Shown here: one piece after another, positions 29,207 through 37,689 of the stretch
Layout of the letters: each line of letters opens with the position of its first letter
Numbering within the stretch: the first letter of the stretch is position 1
Origin: Roseovarius arcticus
GTDB taxonomy: Bacteria; Pseudomonadota; Alphaproteobacteria; Rhodobacterales; Rhodobacteraceae
Direction: 5' to 3'
Assembly: GCF_006125015.1 (NCBI RefSeq)
Contig: NZ_SZZN01000001.1
Coordinates: 2,232,001-2,296,000 of the forward strand
Length of the DNA: 64,000 nt
The notes under the pieces: generated by a model
What the model saw: the letters and a program-made list of their open reading frames with translations, nothing else
Told to the model about the DNA's origin: nothing
Database searches by the model: none
Program-made: the position numbers and the translations under genes

Positions 29207-30168
29207 TGGCAGATCTCACCGACACCCTGCCGGAAAGCGCAACCACCGCAGACCGCCTTGCCGAGGCGCGCCGCCAGACCGAGGCGTCCGCGCGGCGTCG
29301 TCGCTGGCAGCTCTTGTCGCCCGCGCTGATTATCATTGGCATCTTTGGGCTCTTTCCGCTGACGATCACGCTGATCTATTCGTTCCTCACCCCCGGCACG
29401 TATGGCGGCGTCACGTGGAAATTTTCAACCGACGCATACGTGCAGTTTCTGTTCGACCGCGACATCTTTGACGACACGCTGCAATTTTCGGGTACCTACC
29501 TTAGTATCTATGGCCGCTCTATCGGGCTGGCATTCGGCGCGACCGTCGGTGCGCTGATTGTCGGATTTCCAACCGCCTATTTCATCGCGTCCAAGCCGCT
29601 GGAGCAACGCAATCTGTGGCTGTTTCTGATCACCCTGCCCTTTTGGGTGAACCTCTTGGTGCGCACCTATGCGATCCTGCTGATCATCCGCGACGAGGGC
29701 ATCATCAACCTCAGCTTGATGGGTATGGGCGTGACCGACAGCCCCATCGGCATGCTCTATACCGACTACGCGATTTTCGCCGGCCTGATCTATAGCTACC
29801 TGCCGTTCATGGTGCTGCCCCTTTATGCCTCGCTGGAAAAGCTGGATTTCCGGCTGGTTGAGGCGGCATATGACCTCTACGCCAGCCGGTTTCAGGTGCT
29901 GCGCCATGTCATTATCCCGATGGCCAAGCCTGGCATCGTGGCAGGCTGCATCCTCGTTTTCATCCCCGGCCTCGGCGCCTACATCACGCCCGAATTGCTG
30001 GGCGGCGGCAAAGAGCTGATGATCGGCAACCTTATCGCGCTGCAATTCAGCGGCTCGCGCAATTGGCCCTTCGGCTCGGCCGCCGCGCTGATCCTGATGG
30101 TCGTGGTGATGGCATCGCTCATCATCTACGTTCGCTATTCCGGCAAGGAGGGCAACGGTCATGGCTGA
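29206..30168 (+). CDS. potB: Polyamine-type ABC transporter permease 1
   Basis: PotB/PotH-like inner-membrane permease, 320 residues, about six spans after a charged N-terminal stretch of some 35 residues. The cytoplasmic coupling loop (EAAYDLYASRFQVLRHVIIP) is the EAA motif that contacts the ATPase. It overlaps the upstream ATPase gene by one base and the downstream permease by 8 bases. Confidence 0.92.
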   Translation: MADLTDTLPESATTADRLAEARRQTEASARRRRWQLLSPALIIIGIFGLFPLTITLIYSFLTPGTYGGVTWKFSTDAYVQFLFDRDIFDDTLQFSGTYLSIYGRSIGLAFGATVGALIVGFPTAYFIASKPLEQRNLWLFLITLPFWVNLLVRTYAILLIIRDEGIINLSLMGMGVTDSPIGMLYTDYAIFAGLIYSYLPFMVLPLYASLEKLDFRLVEAAYDLYASRFQVLRHVIIPMAKPGIVAGCILVFIPGLGAYITPELLGGGKELMIGNLIALQFSGSRNWPFGSAAALILMVVVMASLIIYVRYSGKEGNGHG

Positions 30169-31033
30169 TCACAAAAGCACCCAGACACCCGCGACCGTCG
30201 CCAGCCCCGATCCTGTTGCGCCGCCGCGCCGCCGCCGGATGAAGGATCTGCGCAAGCAGCCCGGCTTTGACACGATGGCGTGGATCTGCCTCTTTTTCCT
30301 ATACGCGCCCATCGTGATGCTGGTGGTGTATTCGTTCAACGACAACCGCTCTGTCGTGATCTGGACGGAGTTTAGCCTGCGCTGGTACGCCGCCGCGTTC
30401 GACAATGACGGCATTCGCAAGGCGACCGTCGTGTCACTACAGGTGGCCGCAGTCGCAACAGTCTTTGCCACCTCATTCGCCACGATGGCCGCACTGGCCA
30501 CAACGCGGGTGCGCCCATTCAAGGGCCAAACGCTCGCCTATGCGATCATCAATCAGCCGCTGATGGTGCCCGAAATTGTCACGGCGGTCGCCACGCTCGC
30601 GTTCTTTGGCATTATCAAGCAGATATTCAACATCAACGGCATCGGCTTTCTCATGCTGGCGCATACGGTGTTCTGCATCCCGTTTGCCTATATGCCCATC
30701 CGCGCGCGGCTGGAGGATATGAACCTGTCGCTGGAGCAAGCCGCCGCAGACCTCTACGCCACCCCCATTCAGGTGTTTCGCAAGGTTACATTCCCCCTGA
30801 TGGCACCGGGGATCGTTGCGGGTGGTATGCTGGCGTTTGTGGTATCATTGGATGACGTGATCATCACGCTACTGGTCGCTGGCCCCGGCGAGACGACGCT
30901 GCCGGTCTACATTCTTGGCCAGATCCGGCGCGGGATCACCCCTGAAATCAACGCCGTCTCGACAGTGCTCTTGGGGCTGTCGGTGGTGCTGGTCTCGATC
31001 TTCTTCCTGATCGGGAACAAAAAGCGGACGTAA
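30161..31033 (+). CDS. potC: Polyamine-type ABC transporter permease 2
   Basis: PotC/PotI-like permease, 290 residues, with a proline- and arginine-rich cytoplasmic start and about six spans. The EAA loop reads EQAAADLYATPIQVFRKVTF. A small dyad (GCGGAC at 31024-31029, GTCCGC at 31035-31040) spans its stop codon, before the binding-protein gene. Confidence 0.92.
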   Translation: MADHKSTQTPATVASPDPVAPPRRRRMKDLRKQPGFDTMAWICLFFLYAPIVMLVVYSFNDNRSVVIWTEFSLRWYAAAFDNDGIRKATVVSLQVAAVATVFATSFATMAALATTRVRPFKGQTLAYAIINQPLMVPEIVTAVATLAFFGIIKQIFNINGIGFLMLAHTVFCIPFAYMPIRARLEDMNLSLEQAAADLYATPIQVFRKVTFPLMAPGIVAGGMLAFVVSLDDVIITLLVAGPGETTLPVYILGQIRRGITPEINAVSTVLLGLSVVLVSIFFLIGNKKRT

Positions 31034-31073
31034 GGTCCGCAAACAAAACTAACCAACCGGAGGACTATCTAAC

Positions 31074-32108
31074 ATGAAAAGAACAACACAAAGTATGGCC
31101 GCGACCCTCGCCGCCGCCGTGGCCCTTGTCGGCCCCGCATGGGCCGAAGGCCAACTGAACCTGTACAACTGGGGCAACTACACCTCGCCCGAGCTGATCG
31201 ATAAGTTCGAAAAGGAATTCGACGTCGAAGTGAACATCGACGGCTATGACAGCAACGAGATCATGCTGGCGAAGGTCCGTGAAGGTAACACCGGCTACGA
31301 CATCGTCGTGCCCAGCGACTCGACCGCCGCGATCATGGTCGAGCAGGATCTGCTGGCCGAGGTCAAGCCGAACGAGATGGAAAACTTCTCGAATATGAAC
31401 CCCACATGGGTCGACGTCTATTGGGATCCGGGCCGCAACTATACCGTGCCGTGGCAGTGGGGTACCACGTCGTTCACCGTCGACAGCGAGGTCTATGACG
31501 GCGACATTGATACACTGGCGTTGATGTTTGACGCACCTGACGAGCTGAAGGGCCGCATCAACATGCTGTCCGACATGCCCGAAGTTATCAACGCCGCGCT
31601 GCGGTATCGGGGCTATGACCGCTGCAACAGCAACACCGAAGAGCTTCGGGACATTACCGAGCTGCTGATCAAGGCAAAGGCCGACTGGCGCACGATGGAT
31701 TATGCAACCATCGAAAAGCTGACATCGGGCGACGTGGACCTAAGCCAGACTTGGAACGGCGCCGCCATGCGCGCGCGCGATCAGCGCCCAACGCTGGTCT
31801 ATGCCTACCCCAAGGAAGGCTTTACCGGCTGGATGGACAACGCTGCCGTCCTGAAGGACGCGCCGAACATGGAGAACGCCAAACTCTTTATGAACTTCAT
31901 CATGCTGCCAGAGAACGCGGCGCTGATCTCAAACTTTGCCCGCTATGCCAACGGCATCACCGGGAGCGAGGAATTCATGGACGAGGACATGAAGACCGCG
32001 CACGAGATCGTCATGCCTGACACCGCACCGGCGCCTGACTTCGTCAAGCCGTGCGAGCAGGAAGTCACCGATATGTACAACCGCATCTGGACGAAGCTGA
32101 AGCAATAA
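31074..32108 (+). CDS. potD: Polyamine-type ABC transporter substrate-binding protein
   Basis: Periplasmic binding protein of the PotD/PotF family, 344 residues. Signal peptide ends near AWA-EGQLN; the mature start LNLYNWGNYTSPELIDKFEKE is typical. GGAGG precedes the ATG. The order ATPase-permease-permease-binding protein is the standard potABCD order. An intrinsic terminator follows. Ligand specificity is uncertain: the fold fits polyamines, but the hydrolases around it suggest it could be a derivative. Confidence 0.92.
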   Translation: MKRTTQSMAATLAAAVALVGPAWAEGQLNLYNWGNYTSPELIDKFEKEFDVEVNIDGYDSNEIMLAKVREGNTGYDIVVPSDSTAAIMVEQDLLAEVKPNEMENFSNMNPTWVDVYWDPGRNYTVPWQWGTTSFTVDSEVYDGDIDTLALMFDAPDELKGRINMLSDMPEVINAALRYRGYDRCNSNTEELRDITELLIKAKADWRTMDYATIEKLTSGDVDLSQTWNGAAMRARDQRPTLVYAYPKEGFTGWMDNAAVLKDAPNMENAKLFMNFIMLPENAALISNFARYANGITGSEEFMDEDMKTAHEIVMPDTAPAPDFVKPCEQEVTDMYNRIWTKLKQ

Positions 32109-32123
32109 GGCACTGACTATTCG

Positions 32124-32157
32124 GGCGGGGCGCGCAAACTTGTGCCCCGCCTTTTTT
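32124..32157 (+). terminator. Intrinsic terminator after the polyamine-type importer
   Basis: GGCGGGGC (32124-32131) pairs with GCCCCGCC (32144-32151) over a 12-base loop and is followed by six T. It stands between potD and the serine hydrolase gene, so the latter needs its own promoter or read-through. Confidence 0.88.
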
Positions 32158-32190
32158 GTGCCTGCCCCATGACCACCAAGGAATGACCTC

Positions 32191-33438
32191 ATGACGCCCC
32201 CCAAAGCCCACATCCCGAAGGCCCCGGCCGCCGCACCTGTGCGCACCGCCCGCGAGATGGGCATCATGCAGGGGCACCCGCCGGCCGCCGAGGCGATTCC
32301 CGGCCCGTCGAACTGGGACCTGCCCCCGTTCAATCGCTGGTCATTTCAAAACATGCGCAGCCTCTTCCCAACCGCCGACGTACCGCGCGGCGCAGGTCCG
32401 GTGCGTGCGCTGCCCAGTACGCATCAGGATATTCTGCCGATCGACTACAAAACGCTCGAAGGCCCTCGGCAAACTGTTCGCGATTGGCTGAACACCAGCT
32501 ACACCGACGGCTTTTTGGTGATGAGCCGTGGACAAGTCGTGCATGAAAGCTATCACAACGACATGGGCGCGCTTACGCCGCATCTGTCGCAGTCCATGGC
32601 CAAATCGGTGGTCGGAACATTGGCCGGCGTGCTGCATGGCGAGGGTAGTCTGGATCTGGACGCGCTTATGTCCGACATCGTGCCTGAAATGGCCCATTCA
32701 GGCTATGCTGGTGCGACGCTTCGCAACGTGCTCGACATGCGCTCGGGTGTACGCTTTACCGAAGATTACGGCATCCCCGGCTCTGACATGACGCATATCG
32801 ACATTGCCAGCGGCTGGCGCCCTCCGCTACCGGGCGCGCCCGTGCCGACCATCCGCGACGTCATCCTCGGCCTGCCGCAAGAGCGCCCGCACGGCGAGGC
32901 GTTCAAGTACCGTTCGATCGAGACGGACGTGATTGCATGGGCGCTGGAGCGTAGCGCAAGCCAGTCGCTGGCCAGCCTGCTATCTGATCGCATCTGGTCG
33001 CGCATCGGCGCCGAGCGGGACGCCTATTTCACGGTCGACCGTGCCGGGACCGCGCTGGCAGATGGTGGCTTTAACGCGACTTTGCGCGACTACACCCGCT
33101 TTGGCCTGATGATGCTGGAGGGCGGCGCGTGGGACGGCGTCCAGATCGTCCCCGAAGCGTGGGTGCGCGCCAGCGCCGCCGGTGATCGTTCGGCCTACGG
33201 CGAACCCTATACCGCCACATCGCCCAAAGGCGCTTATAGCCGCCAGTGGTGGATCCACGACGCGGAGCGCGGCGATTTCATGGCGCGCGGCGTCTTTGGC
33301 CAGCTGATCTATATCGACCCAAAAACCGATTTTCTGGCTGTCAAACTGTCGACATGGCCTGATTTCCTGATCCACAGCTATACCGTCGATATGCTGGCCG
33401 CAGTCACCGCAATCCGCGACGCGCTATCGCCCGCATAA
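32191..33438 (+). CDS. NylB-like serine hydrolase (class C beta-lactamase fold)
   Basis: A 415-residue member of the serine beta-lactamase/esterase VIII superfamily. The nucleophile motif S-x-x-K is in LSQSMAKSVV; a second conserved segment, FKYRSIETDVIAW, and FNATLRDYTRFGLMML match the 6-aminohexanoate-dimer hydrolase (NylB) type rather than true beta-lactamases. There is no signal peptide, so it acts in the cytoplasm. AAGGA precedes the ATG. It lies between the polyamine-type importer and a GntR regulator. An amidase or esterase acting on an imported amine conjugate is an inference. Confidence 0.85.
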   Translation: MTPPKAHIPKAPAAAPVRTAREMGIMQGHPPAAEAIPGPSNWDLPPFNRWSFQNMRSLFPTADVPRGAGPVRALPSTHQDILPIDYKTLEGPRQTVRDWLNTSYTDGFLVMSRGQVVHESYHNDMGALTPHLSQSMAKSVVGTLAGVLHGEGSLDLDALMSDIVPEMAHSGYAGATLRNVLDMRSGVRFTEDYGIPGSDMTHIDIASGWRPPLPGAPVPTIRDVILGLPQERPHGEAFKYRSIETDVIAWALERSASQSLASLLSDRIWSRIGAERDAYFTVDRAGTALADGGFNATLRDYTRFGLMMLEGGAWDGVQIVPEAWVRASAAGDRSAYGEPYTATSPKGAYSRQWWIHDAERGDFMARGVFGQLIYIDPKTDFLAVKLSTWPDFLIHSYTVDMLAAVTAIRDALSPA

Positions 33439-33649
33439 GCGCGACGCGCGGCTCAACCCTCGTGCATGTTTTGACCTAAAATAGCGCGTTTGCGTCAGGC
33501 AAATACTGATGATGCTGCGCACGGCAAAACTTTACGCGTCACGCATGATGCGTCATGGTGGCCGTGCGCCACCCCCCGTGTCCCCTGTTTCGGTTGGTTT
33601 TTTGGGTTTGGGGTCAACTTGGGCGGCAACCAGACTTGGGGACACATCA

Positions 33650-34333
33650 GTGACACAGCAGGGCCTTTCCGCAATCAACCAGTCCTACCTCGGCGATGTT
33701 GCATACGAAAAAATCGCCAATGCAATCGTCAGCGGCGGGTTTCAGCCCGGTGAAAAGCTGACCATTCGCAGCCTCGCCGATACGCTGGAGATCAGCTCGA
33801 CCCCGGTGCGCGACGCGGTCAAGCGGCTGCTGCTGGAGAACGCGTTAGAGCAACGAGGTCCACGCGACATACGAGTGCCGATAATCACTCAAAGCAAATA
33901 TCGCGAGATCGCGGACATCCGGCTGGAGTTGGAGGGGCTGGCCGCCGCCCGCGCCGCCGAGCGGCGCAGCGACAGTGATCTGGAGGCGCTGCACCAGAAC
34001 ATCGTCGATAACGAGGCCGCCATCGCGGCGGGCGACTGGCAACGCGCGATCCGTCTTAACAAACAGTTCCACTTCAGCCTTGCCGATATCGGACAAATGC
34101 CTGTGCTGCGCGGTCTGCTGGGGGGGCTGTGGCTTCAGATCGGACCGCCGATTTCATCGTTCTACAGCCTTGGCGGGCGCGATATGATCGACCACCATCA
34201 TCCCGTATATGAGGCGATCCGCCTGCAAGACGCAGTCGCGGCCCGCCTGAACATCTCGCACGACATCGCCTGCTCGGTCGAAGGGATCATCGCGCATATC
34301 GACAAGGTAGCGGATAGCGGTTTCGCGACTTGA
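33650..34333 (+). CDS. GntR family regulator, FCD subgroup
   Basis: Transcription factor of 227 residues with an N-terminal winged helix (KIANAIVSGGFQPGEKLTIR, SSTPVRDAVKRLL) and a C-terminal FCD ligand domain (LNKQFHFSLA, HHHPVYEAIRL) that usually binds a metal and a carboxylate. The GTG at 33650, preceded by GGGGA, fits the usual N-terminus; the frame stays open to 33509 but that part is unlike the family. It probably controls the hydrolase and importer genes upstream. It converges on a LysR gene. Confidence 0.88.
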   Translation: MTQQGLSAINQSYLGDVAYEKIANAIVSGGFQPGEKLTIRSLADTLEISSTPVRDAVKRLLLENALEQRGPRDIRVPIITQSKYREIADIRLELEGLAAARAAERRSDSDLEALHQNIVDNEAAIAAGDWQRAIRLNKQFHFSLADIGQMPVLRGLLGGLWLQIGPPISSFYSLGGRDMIDHHHPVYEAIRLQDAVAARLNISHDIACSVEGIIAHIDKVADSGFAT

Positions 34334-34354
34334 CCAGCGCTTGCAAACCGCTCG

Positions 34355-35287
34355 CTAGGTCATATCCGGATAGAGCGCGATTAACTCTTGAACGATGTTC
34401 ACGAACGCGGCCTCGGGCGGCGTCAAGGCGCTAGCTTCGGCATGCGCCAGATAGACGTTCGCGCCGATTGGCTCGTCCGTGATCTTGAGCGGCCAGAGCG
34501 CGCCAGCTTGAATATCGCCCTCTGCGGACATCAGCGGCAGGATGCCAATGCCCAGCCCGGCGGCGATCATACGGCGCACCTCCTCCATGTTAGTGCTAAG
34601 CCCGGCGATGTGGCTGCCCAGCCGCATACCGGACCTCAGGATTGACATTGGCTCCAGCCCCGCGCCCTCGGTCGCGCAGGCAAATGAGATGAATGGCTCG
34701 CGCTCCACATCCTCCACACTAACGGATGCACGGCCAAATAACGGATGCTCGGCGCCGCAAAACAGGTGAAATTCCTCGCGGAACAATCGGATAGCGCACA
34801 GACCGCTTGGCGGCTGTGCTAGCAGACAGATGCCGATGTTTACCCGCCCCTGCCGAACGCTCCGCACGATATTCTGGCTATTCTGGACCTCGCTCTGAAA
34901 GGTCACGGACGGATGGCGTTGATGATAGAGTCGCAGGATTTCGTCCAGCATGGGGGACGCGAGATTGCTAATGATCTGGTACCGCACCTCGCCGCTCTCT
35001 CCGACGGGCGCGCCGCGCACGGCCTGCGCAATTCGCTCGGCGCCGCGAAACATCGCGCGGCACTCGTGATAGATTTGCCCGCCCTGCTGCGTCAATGCAA
35101 AATGCCGACTATCGCGATAAACGAGCTGGCACTTCAGCTGCGCCTCCAACCGTTGTAGCGAAGCGCTGACCGATGGCTGGCTAACGCCAAGGCGGCGCGC
35201 TGCCTTGGTGATGCTTTGCTCTGCCGCGATGGCGTAAAACGTGCGCAGCAGGTTCCAGTTGGGGCCCGATTGTAGAGTGGCGTCCAT
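34355..35287 (-). CDS. LysR family transcriptional regulator
   Basis: LTTR of 310 residues: winged helix at residues about 12-70 (ITKAARRLGVSQPSVSASLQ) and a periplasmic-binding-like effector domain. ATG at 35287 follows GAGGA with good spacing; the TTG at 35305 is less likely. It is divergent from an RraA-like gene and a dipeptide-type importer, which are its likely targets. A T-N11-A palindrome lies in the shared intergenic region. The inducer is unknown. Confidence 0.92.
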   Translation of the reverse strand: MDATLQSGPNWNLLRTFYAIAAEQSITKAARRLGVSQPSVSASLQRLEAQLKCQLVYRDSRHFALTQQGGQIYHECRAMFRGAERIAQAVRGAPVGESGEVRYQIISNLASPMLDEILRLYHQRHPSVTFQSEVQNSQNIVRSVRQGRVNIGICLLAQPPSGLCAIRLFREEFHLFCGAEHPLFGRASVSVEDVEREPFISFACATEGAGLEPMSILRSGMRLGSHIAGLSTNMEEVRRMIAAGLGIGILPLMSAEGDIQAGALWPLKITDEPIGANVYLAHAEASALTPPEAAFVNIVQELIALYPDMT

Positions 35288-35332
35288 GTCATTTTGTCCT
35301 CTCAACGCCCGACTATATCAGCGGCGCGCGGC

Positions 35333-35349
35333 ATGACTATAGTTATCAT
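35333..35349. promoter_or_regulatory. Candidate LysR operator
   Basis: The 17-base element ATGACTATAGTTATCAT has ATGA/TCAT arms and contains the T-N11-A core expected of LysR sites. It stands in the 133-base divergent region between the LysR gene and the RraA-like gene. Identification is by pattern and position only. Confidence 0.45.
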
Positions 35350-35420
35350 AATCTAAGGCTATTTGACCGATGCAACGATGCAGGGTCTGCTTTAATCGCG
35401 AACACACGCCGGAGCCTGTC

Positions 35421-36026
35421 ATGACCGTATCACTCGACCTTTCGGATATCGAAACCGCGACGCTGGGCCACTTTCTTAGTGAGGGGTTCATGGCGCCGTC
35501 CATTCAGGGGCTAGTCCCTGAACGACGCATATTTGGCCCCGCGTTTACCGTGCGCATGCCAAGCGACGATGGCGCGGCGCTGGTCCAAGCGCTGGCACAG
35601 GTGCAGCCGGGTCAGGTAATCGTAATTGATCGTTGCGGCGACCTGCGCCATGCGTGCTGGGGCGCCGTCACTACCGCAGCGGCGCAGGCACGCGGCGCAG
35701 CGGGAGTTGTAATCGACGGCTTCGTCACCGACCGCTCAGCCATTCTGGCCGCTGGATTTGCCGTCTGGTGCCGCGGACGCTCGCCCATCACAACCAAGCC
35801 GCGCGGCCTGTCGGGCGACGTGAACGTGCCGATCAATTGCGGCGGCACCGCGGTCCGGCCCGGCGATATTATCCTCGCCGATGAAAGCGGCGTGGCCGTC
35901 ATGGACCCGGCCCAGGCCTCCGAGTTCTGCGCGCGTGCGCGGCAGATACAGCATGACGAGATCGCGATACTGGAACGGCTAAACGCTGGCGAAACACTAG
36001 CGCAAATAACCGGGCGCGCGAACTAA
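35421..36026 (+). CDS. RraA-like protein (dimethylmenaquinone methyltransferase-like fold)
   Basis: A 201-residue member of the RraA/HMG aldolase superfamily, which includes pyruvate aldolases and the RNase E inhibitor RraA. Seen are CGDLRHACWG, ARGAAGVVIDGFVTDRSAI and GDIILADESGV. The canonical G-x-x-R-D aldolase motif reads GFVTD here, so the pyruvate-binding arginine is replaced by threonine. GGAG precedes the ATG at 35421. It is followed by a dipeptide-type importer, so it may act on an imported organic acid or related metabolite. An aldolase activity is doubtful. Confidence 0.8.
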   Translation: MTVSLDLSDIETATLGHFLSEGFMAPSIQGLVPERRIFGPAFTVRMPSDDGAALVQALAQVQPGQVIVIDRCGDLRHACWGAVTTAAAQARGAAGVVIDGFVTDRSAILAAGFAVWCRGRSPITTKPRGLSGDVNVPINCGGTAVRPGDIILADESGVAVMDPAQASEFCARARQIQHDEIAILERLNAGETLAQITGRAN

Positions 36027-36085
36027 CGCGTCCAGAGGCGGCTAACCGCCCGATGAGAAACCACCACAAATCAACAGAGGACATC

Positions 36086-37618
36086 ATGACACATCACACC
36101 CCCAAGTATTTCCTGTCCGGCGCTGTGGCTCTTGCCGCCTCGCTGAGCTTTGCCGCCGGTACGCCCGCTATGGCGGGCAAAGAGGATAACACCCTCAACG
36201 TTGCCTTCGCCTCCGAACCTGAGCCGCTGGACACCTACAAGATCGCTGGCCGCGAGGGTCTGATTCTGGCGCGCCATATCTTTGATGGACTGCTTTACAA
36301 AAACCTCGACACCGGTGAAATCGTCCCCGCGCTGGCCGAAAGCTGGGAGTTTACCGGCCCATTGACCATGGAATTCACCCTGCGCAAGGGCGTGAAATTC
36401 CACAACGGCGCGGAGTTTACCGCAGATGACGTGGTGGAGACGCTGAATACCGTCATCACCCCCGAATACGGCACGCGCTATTCGATCTCGGTCGACTGGA
36501 TCGAGAGCGTTGAGAAGTTGGCTGATGACAAGGTCCGCATCAACATGTCCAAGCCCTTTGCCGGCGCGGTTGAAATGCTGGCAGATGCCTTGCCGATCTA
36601 TCCGCACGAGTTCTTTGCTGAGAACGGCTCCGAAGGGATGGCTGCGACCCCCATCGGAACGGGCCCCTACAAGCTGGTCTCGCAAGAGCCGGGCATCCGG
36701 TATGAGATGGAGCGCTTCGCAGATCACTACGAAGGTAGCCCCAAGAGCGGCGCAACCATCGACAAGATCATCGTGCGCACCATGCCCGAGATGAACACGC
36801 AATATGCCGAGTTGATGTCAGGCGATTTGGACTGGATCTGGCGCATCCCGCCCGATCAGGCCACGCAGCTAGAGAGCCGCGTACAAATCATCAGCGCGCC
36901 CATTATGCGCATCGGTTATGTCGGGTTCGCCCCTGAATCGCTGGGCGGCGACAGCCCGATCGCAGACAAACGCGTGCGCCAAGCGCTGATCCACGCGACA
37001 AACCGCGCGGCTATCACCGACGCCTTTGCCGGAGGCGCATCAAAGGTATTGAACACGCCCTGCAACCCGGCCCAATTTGGTTGCGAGCAGGACGTGACGG
37101 TTTACGAATATGATCCTGAAAAGGCCCGCGCCCTGCTGGCTGAGGCGGGTTATGAGGACGGGTTCGAGATGGAGATGGTGTTCGCCGCAATGCCGCGCCC
37201 CACTGCGGAGGCCATAGCCGCCGATCTGGCAAAGGTCGGCGTCACGCTGATCCTGAACGAGCAGCAATATGCGGCCGGCATCGGCCAATGGCGCGCCAAG
37301 GAGTTGCCTGCTTTCTTTTCTAACTGGGGCAGCTACGGTATCGGCGACACCGCGTTCATCCTGTCGAACTTCTTTGGCGGCGGCGACGATGATCTGGTGC
37401 AGAACCCCGAGCTGGCCGAGTGGTTGACCGTCGCCGATAGCGCATCCGACCGAGACGTGCGCGCCGAGAATTATAGCATGGCCGTCAAGAAGATCGTCGA
37501 CGAGGCATATTGGATGCCGATGTATAACTTCAACGTCAACTATGGGCTGGCAGACGATCTGAACTTTACGCCCCATCCCGACGAGTTCGCGCGCTGGTGG
37601 AACTCCAGCTGGAAGTAA
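36086..37618 (+). CDS. Family 5 ABC transporter substrate-binding protein
   Basis: DppA/OppA-type periplasmic binding protein, 510 residues. Signal peptide ends near PAMA-GKEDN; the domain start TLNVAFASEPEPLDTYK and the typical segment AESWEFTGPLTMEFTLRKG identify SBP_bac_5. AGAGG lies 7 bases before the ATG at 36086. It heads a five-gene importer operon behind the RraA-like gene. Peptides are the class default, but this family also carries nickel, glutathione, opines and other compounds. Confidence 0.93.
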   Translation: MTHHTPKYFLSGAVALAASLSFAAGTPAMAGKEDNTLNVAFASEPEPLDTYKIAGREGLILARHIFDGLLYKNLDTGEIVPALAESWEFTGPLTMEFTLRKGVKFHNGAEFTADDVVETLNTVITPEYGTRYSISVDWIESVEKLADDKVRINMSKPFAGAVEMLADALPIYPHEFFAENGSEGMAATPIGTGPYKLVSQEPGIRYEMERFADHYEGSPKSGATIDKIIVRTMPEMNTQYAELMSGDLDWIWRIPPDQATQLESRVQIISAPIMRIGYVGFAPESLGGDSPIADKRVRQALIHATNRAAITDAFAGGASKVLNTPCNPAQFGCEQDVTVYEYDPEKARALLAEAGYEDGFEMEMVFAAMPRPTAEAIAADLAKVGVTLILNEQQYAAGIGQWRAKELPAFFSNWGSYGIGDTAFILSNFFGGGDDDLVQNPELAEWLTVADSASDRDVRAENYSMAVKKIVDEAYWMPMYNFNVNYGLADDLNFTPHPDEFARWWNSSWK

Positions 37619-37641
37619 TCCGCCACGTTTGAGCAAACGGT

Positions 37642-37666
37642 CCGGGCGGCACCCCTCGCTGCCCGG
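37642..37666 (+). other. Intercistronic hairpin behind the binding-protein gene
   Basis: CCGGGC (37642-37647) pairs with GCCCGG (37661-37666); the inner GC/GC pairing extends it with one-base asymmetry. No T-run follows. It mirrors the hairpin behind urtA, again separating a binding-protein gene from its permease genes. Confidence 0.5.
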
Positions 37667-37689
37667 TCCCTAACGGACGAGGACGCATC

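Noticed and set aside
31024..31040. GCGGAC/GTCCGC dyad at the potC stop as a terminator.
   Set aside because: Only 6 bp and no T-run; the same transcript must continue into potD.
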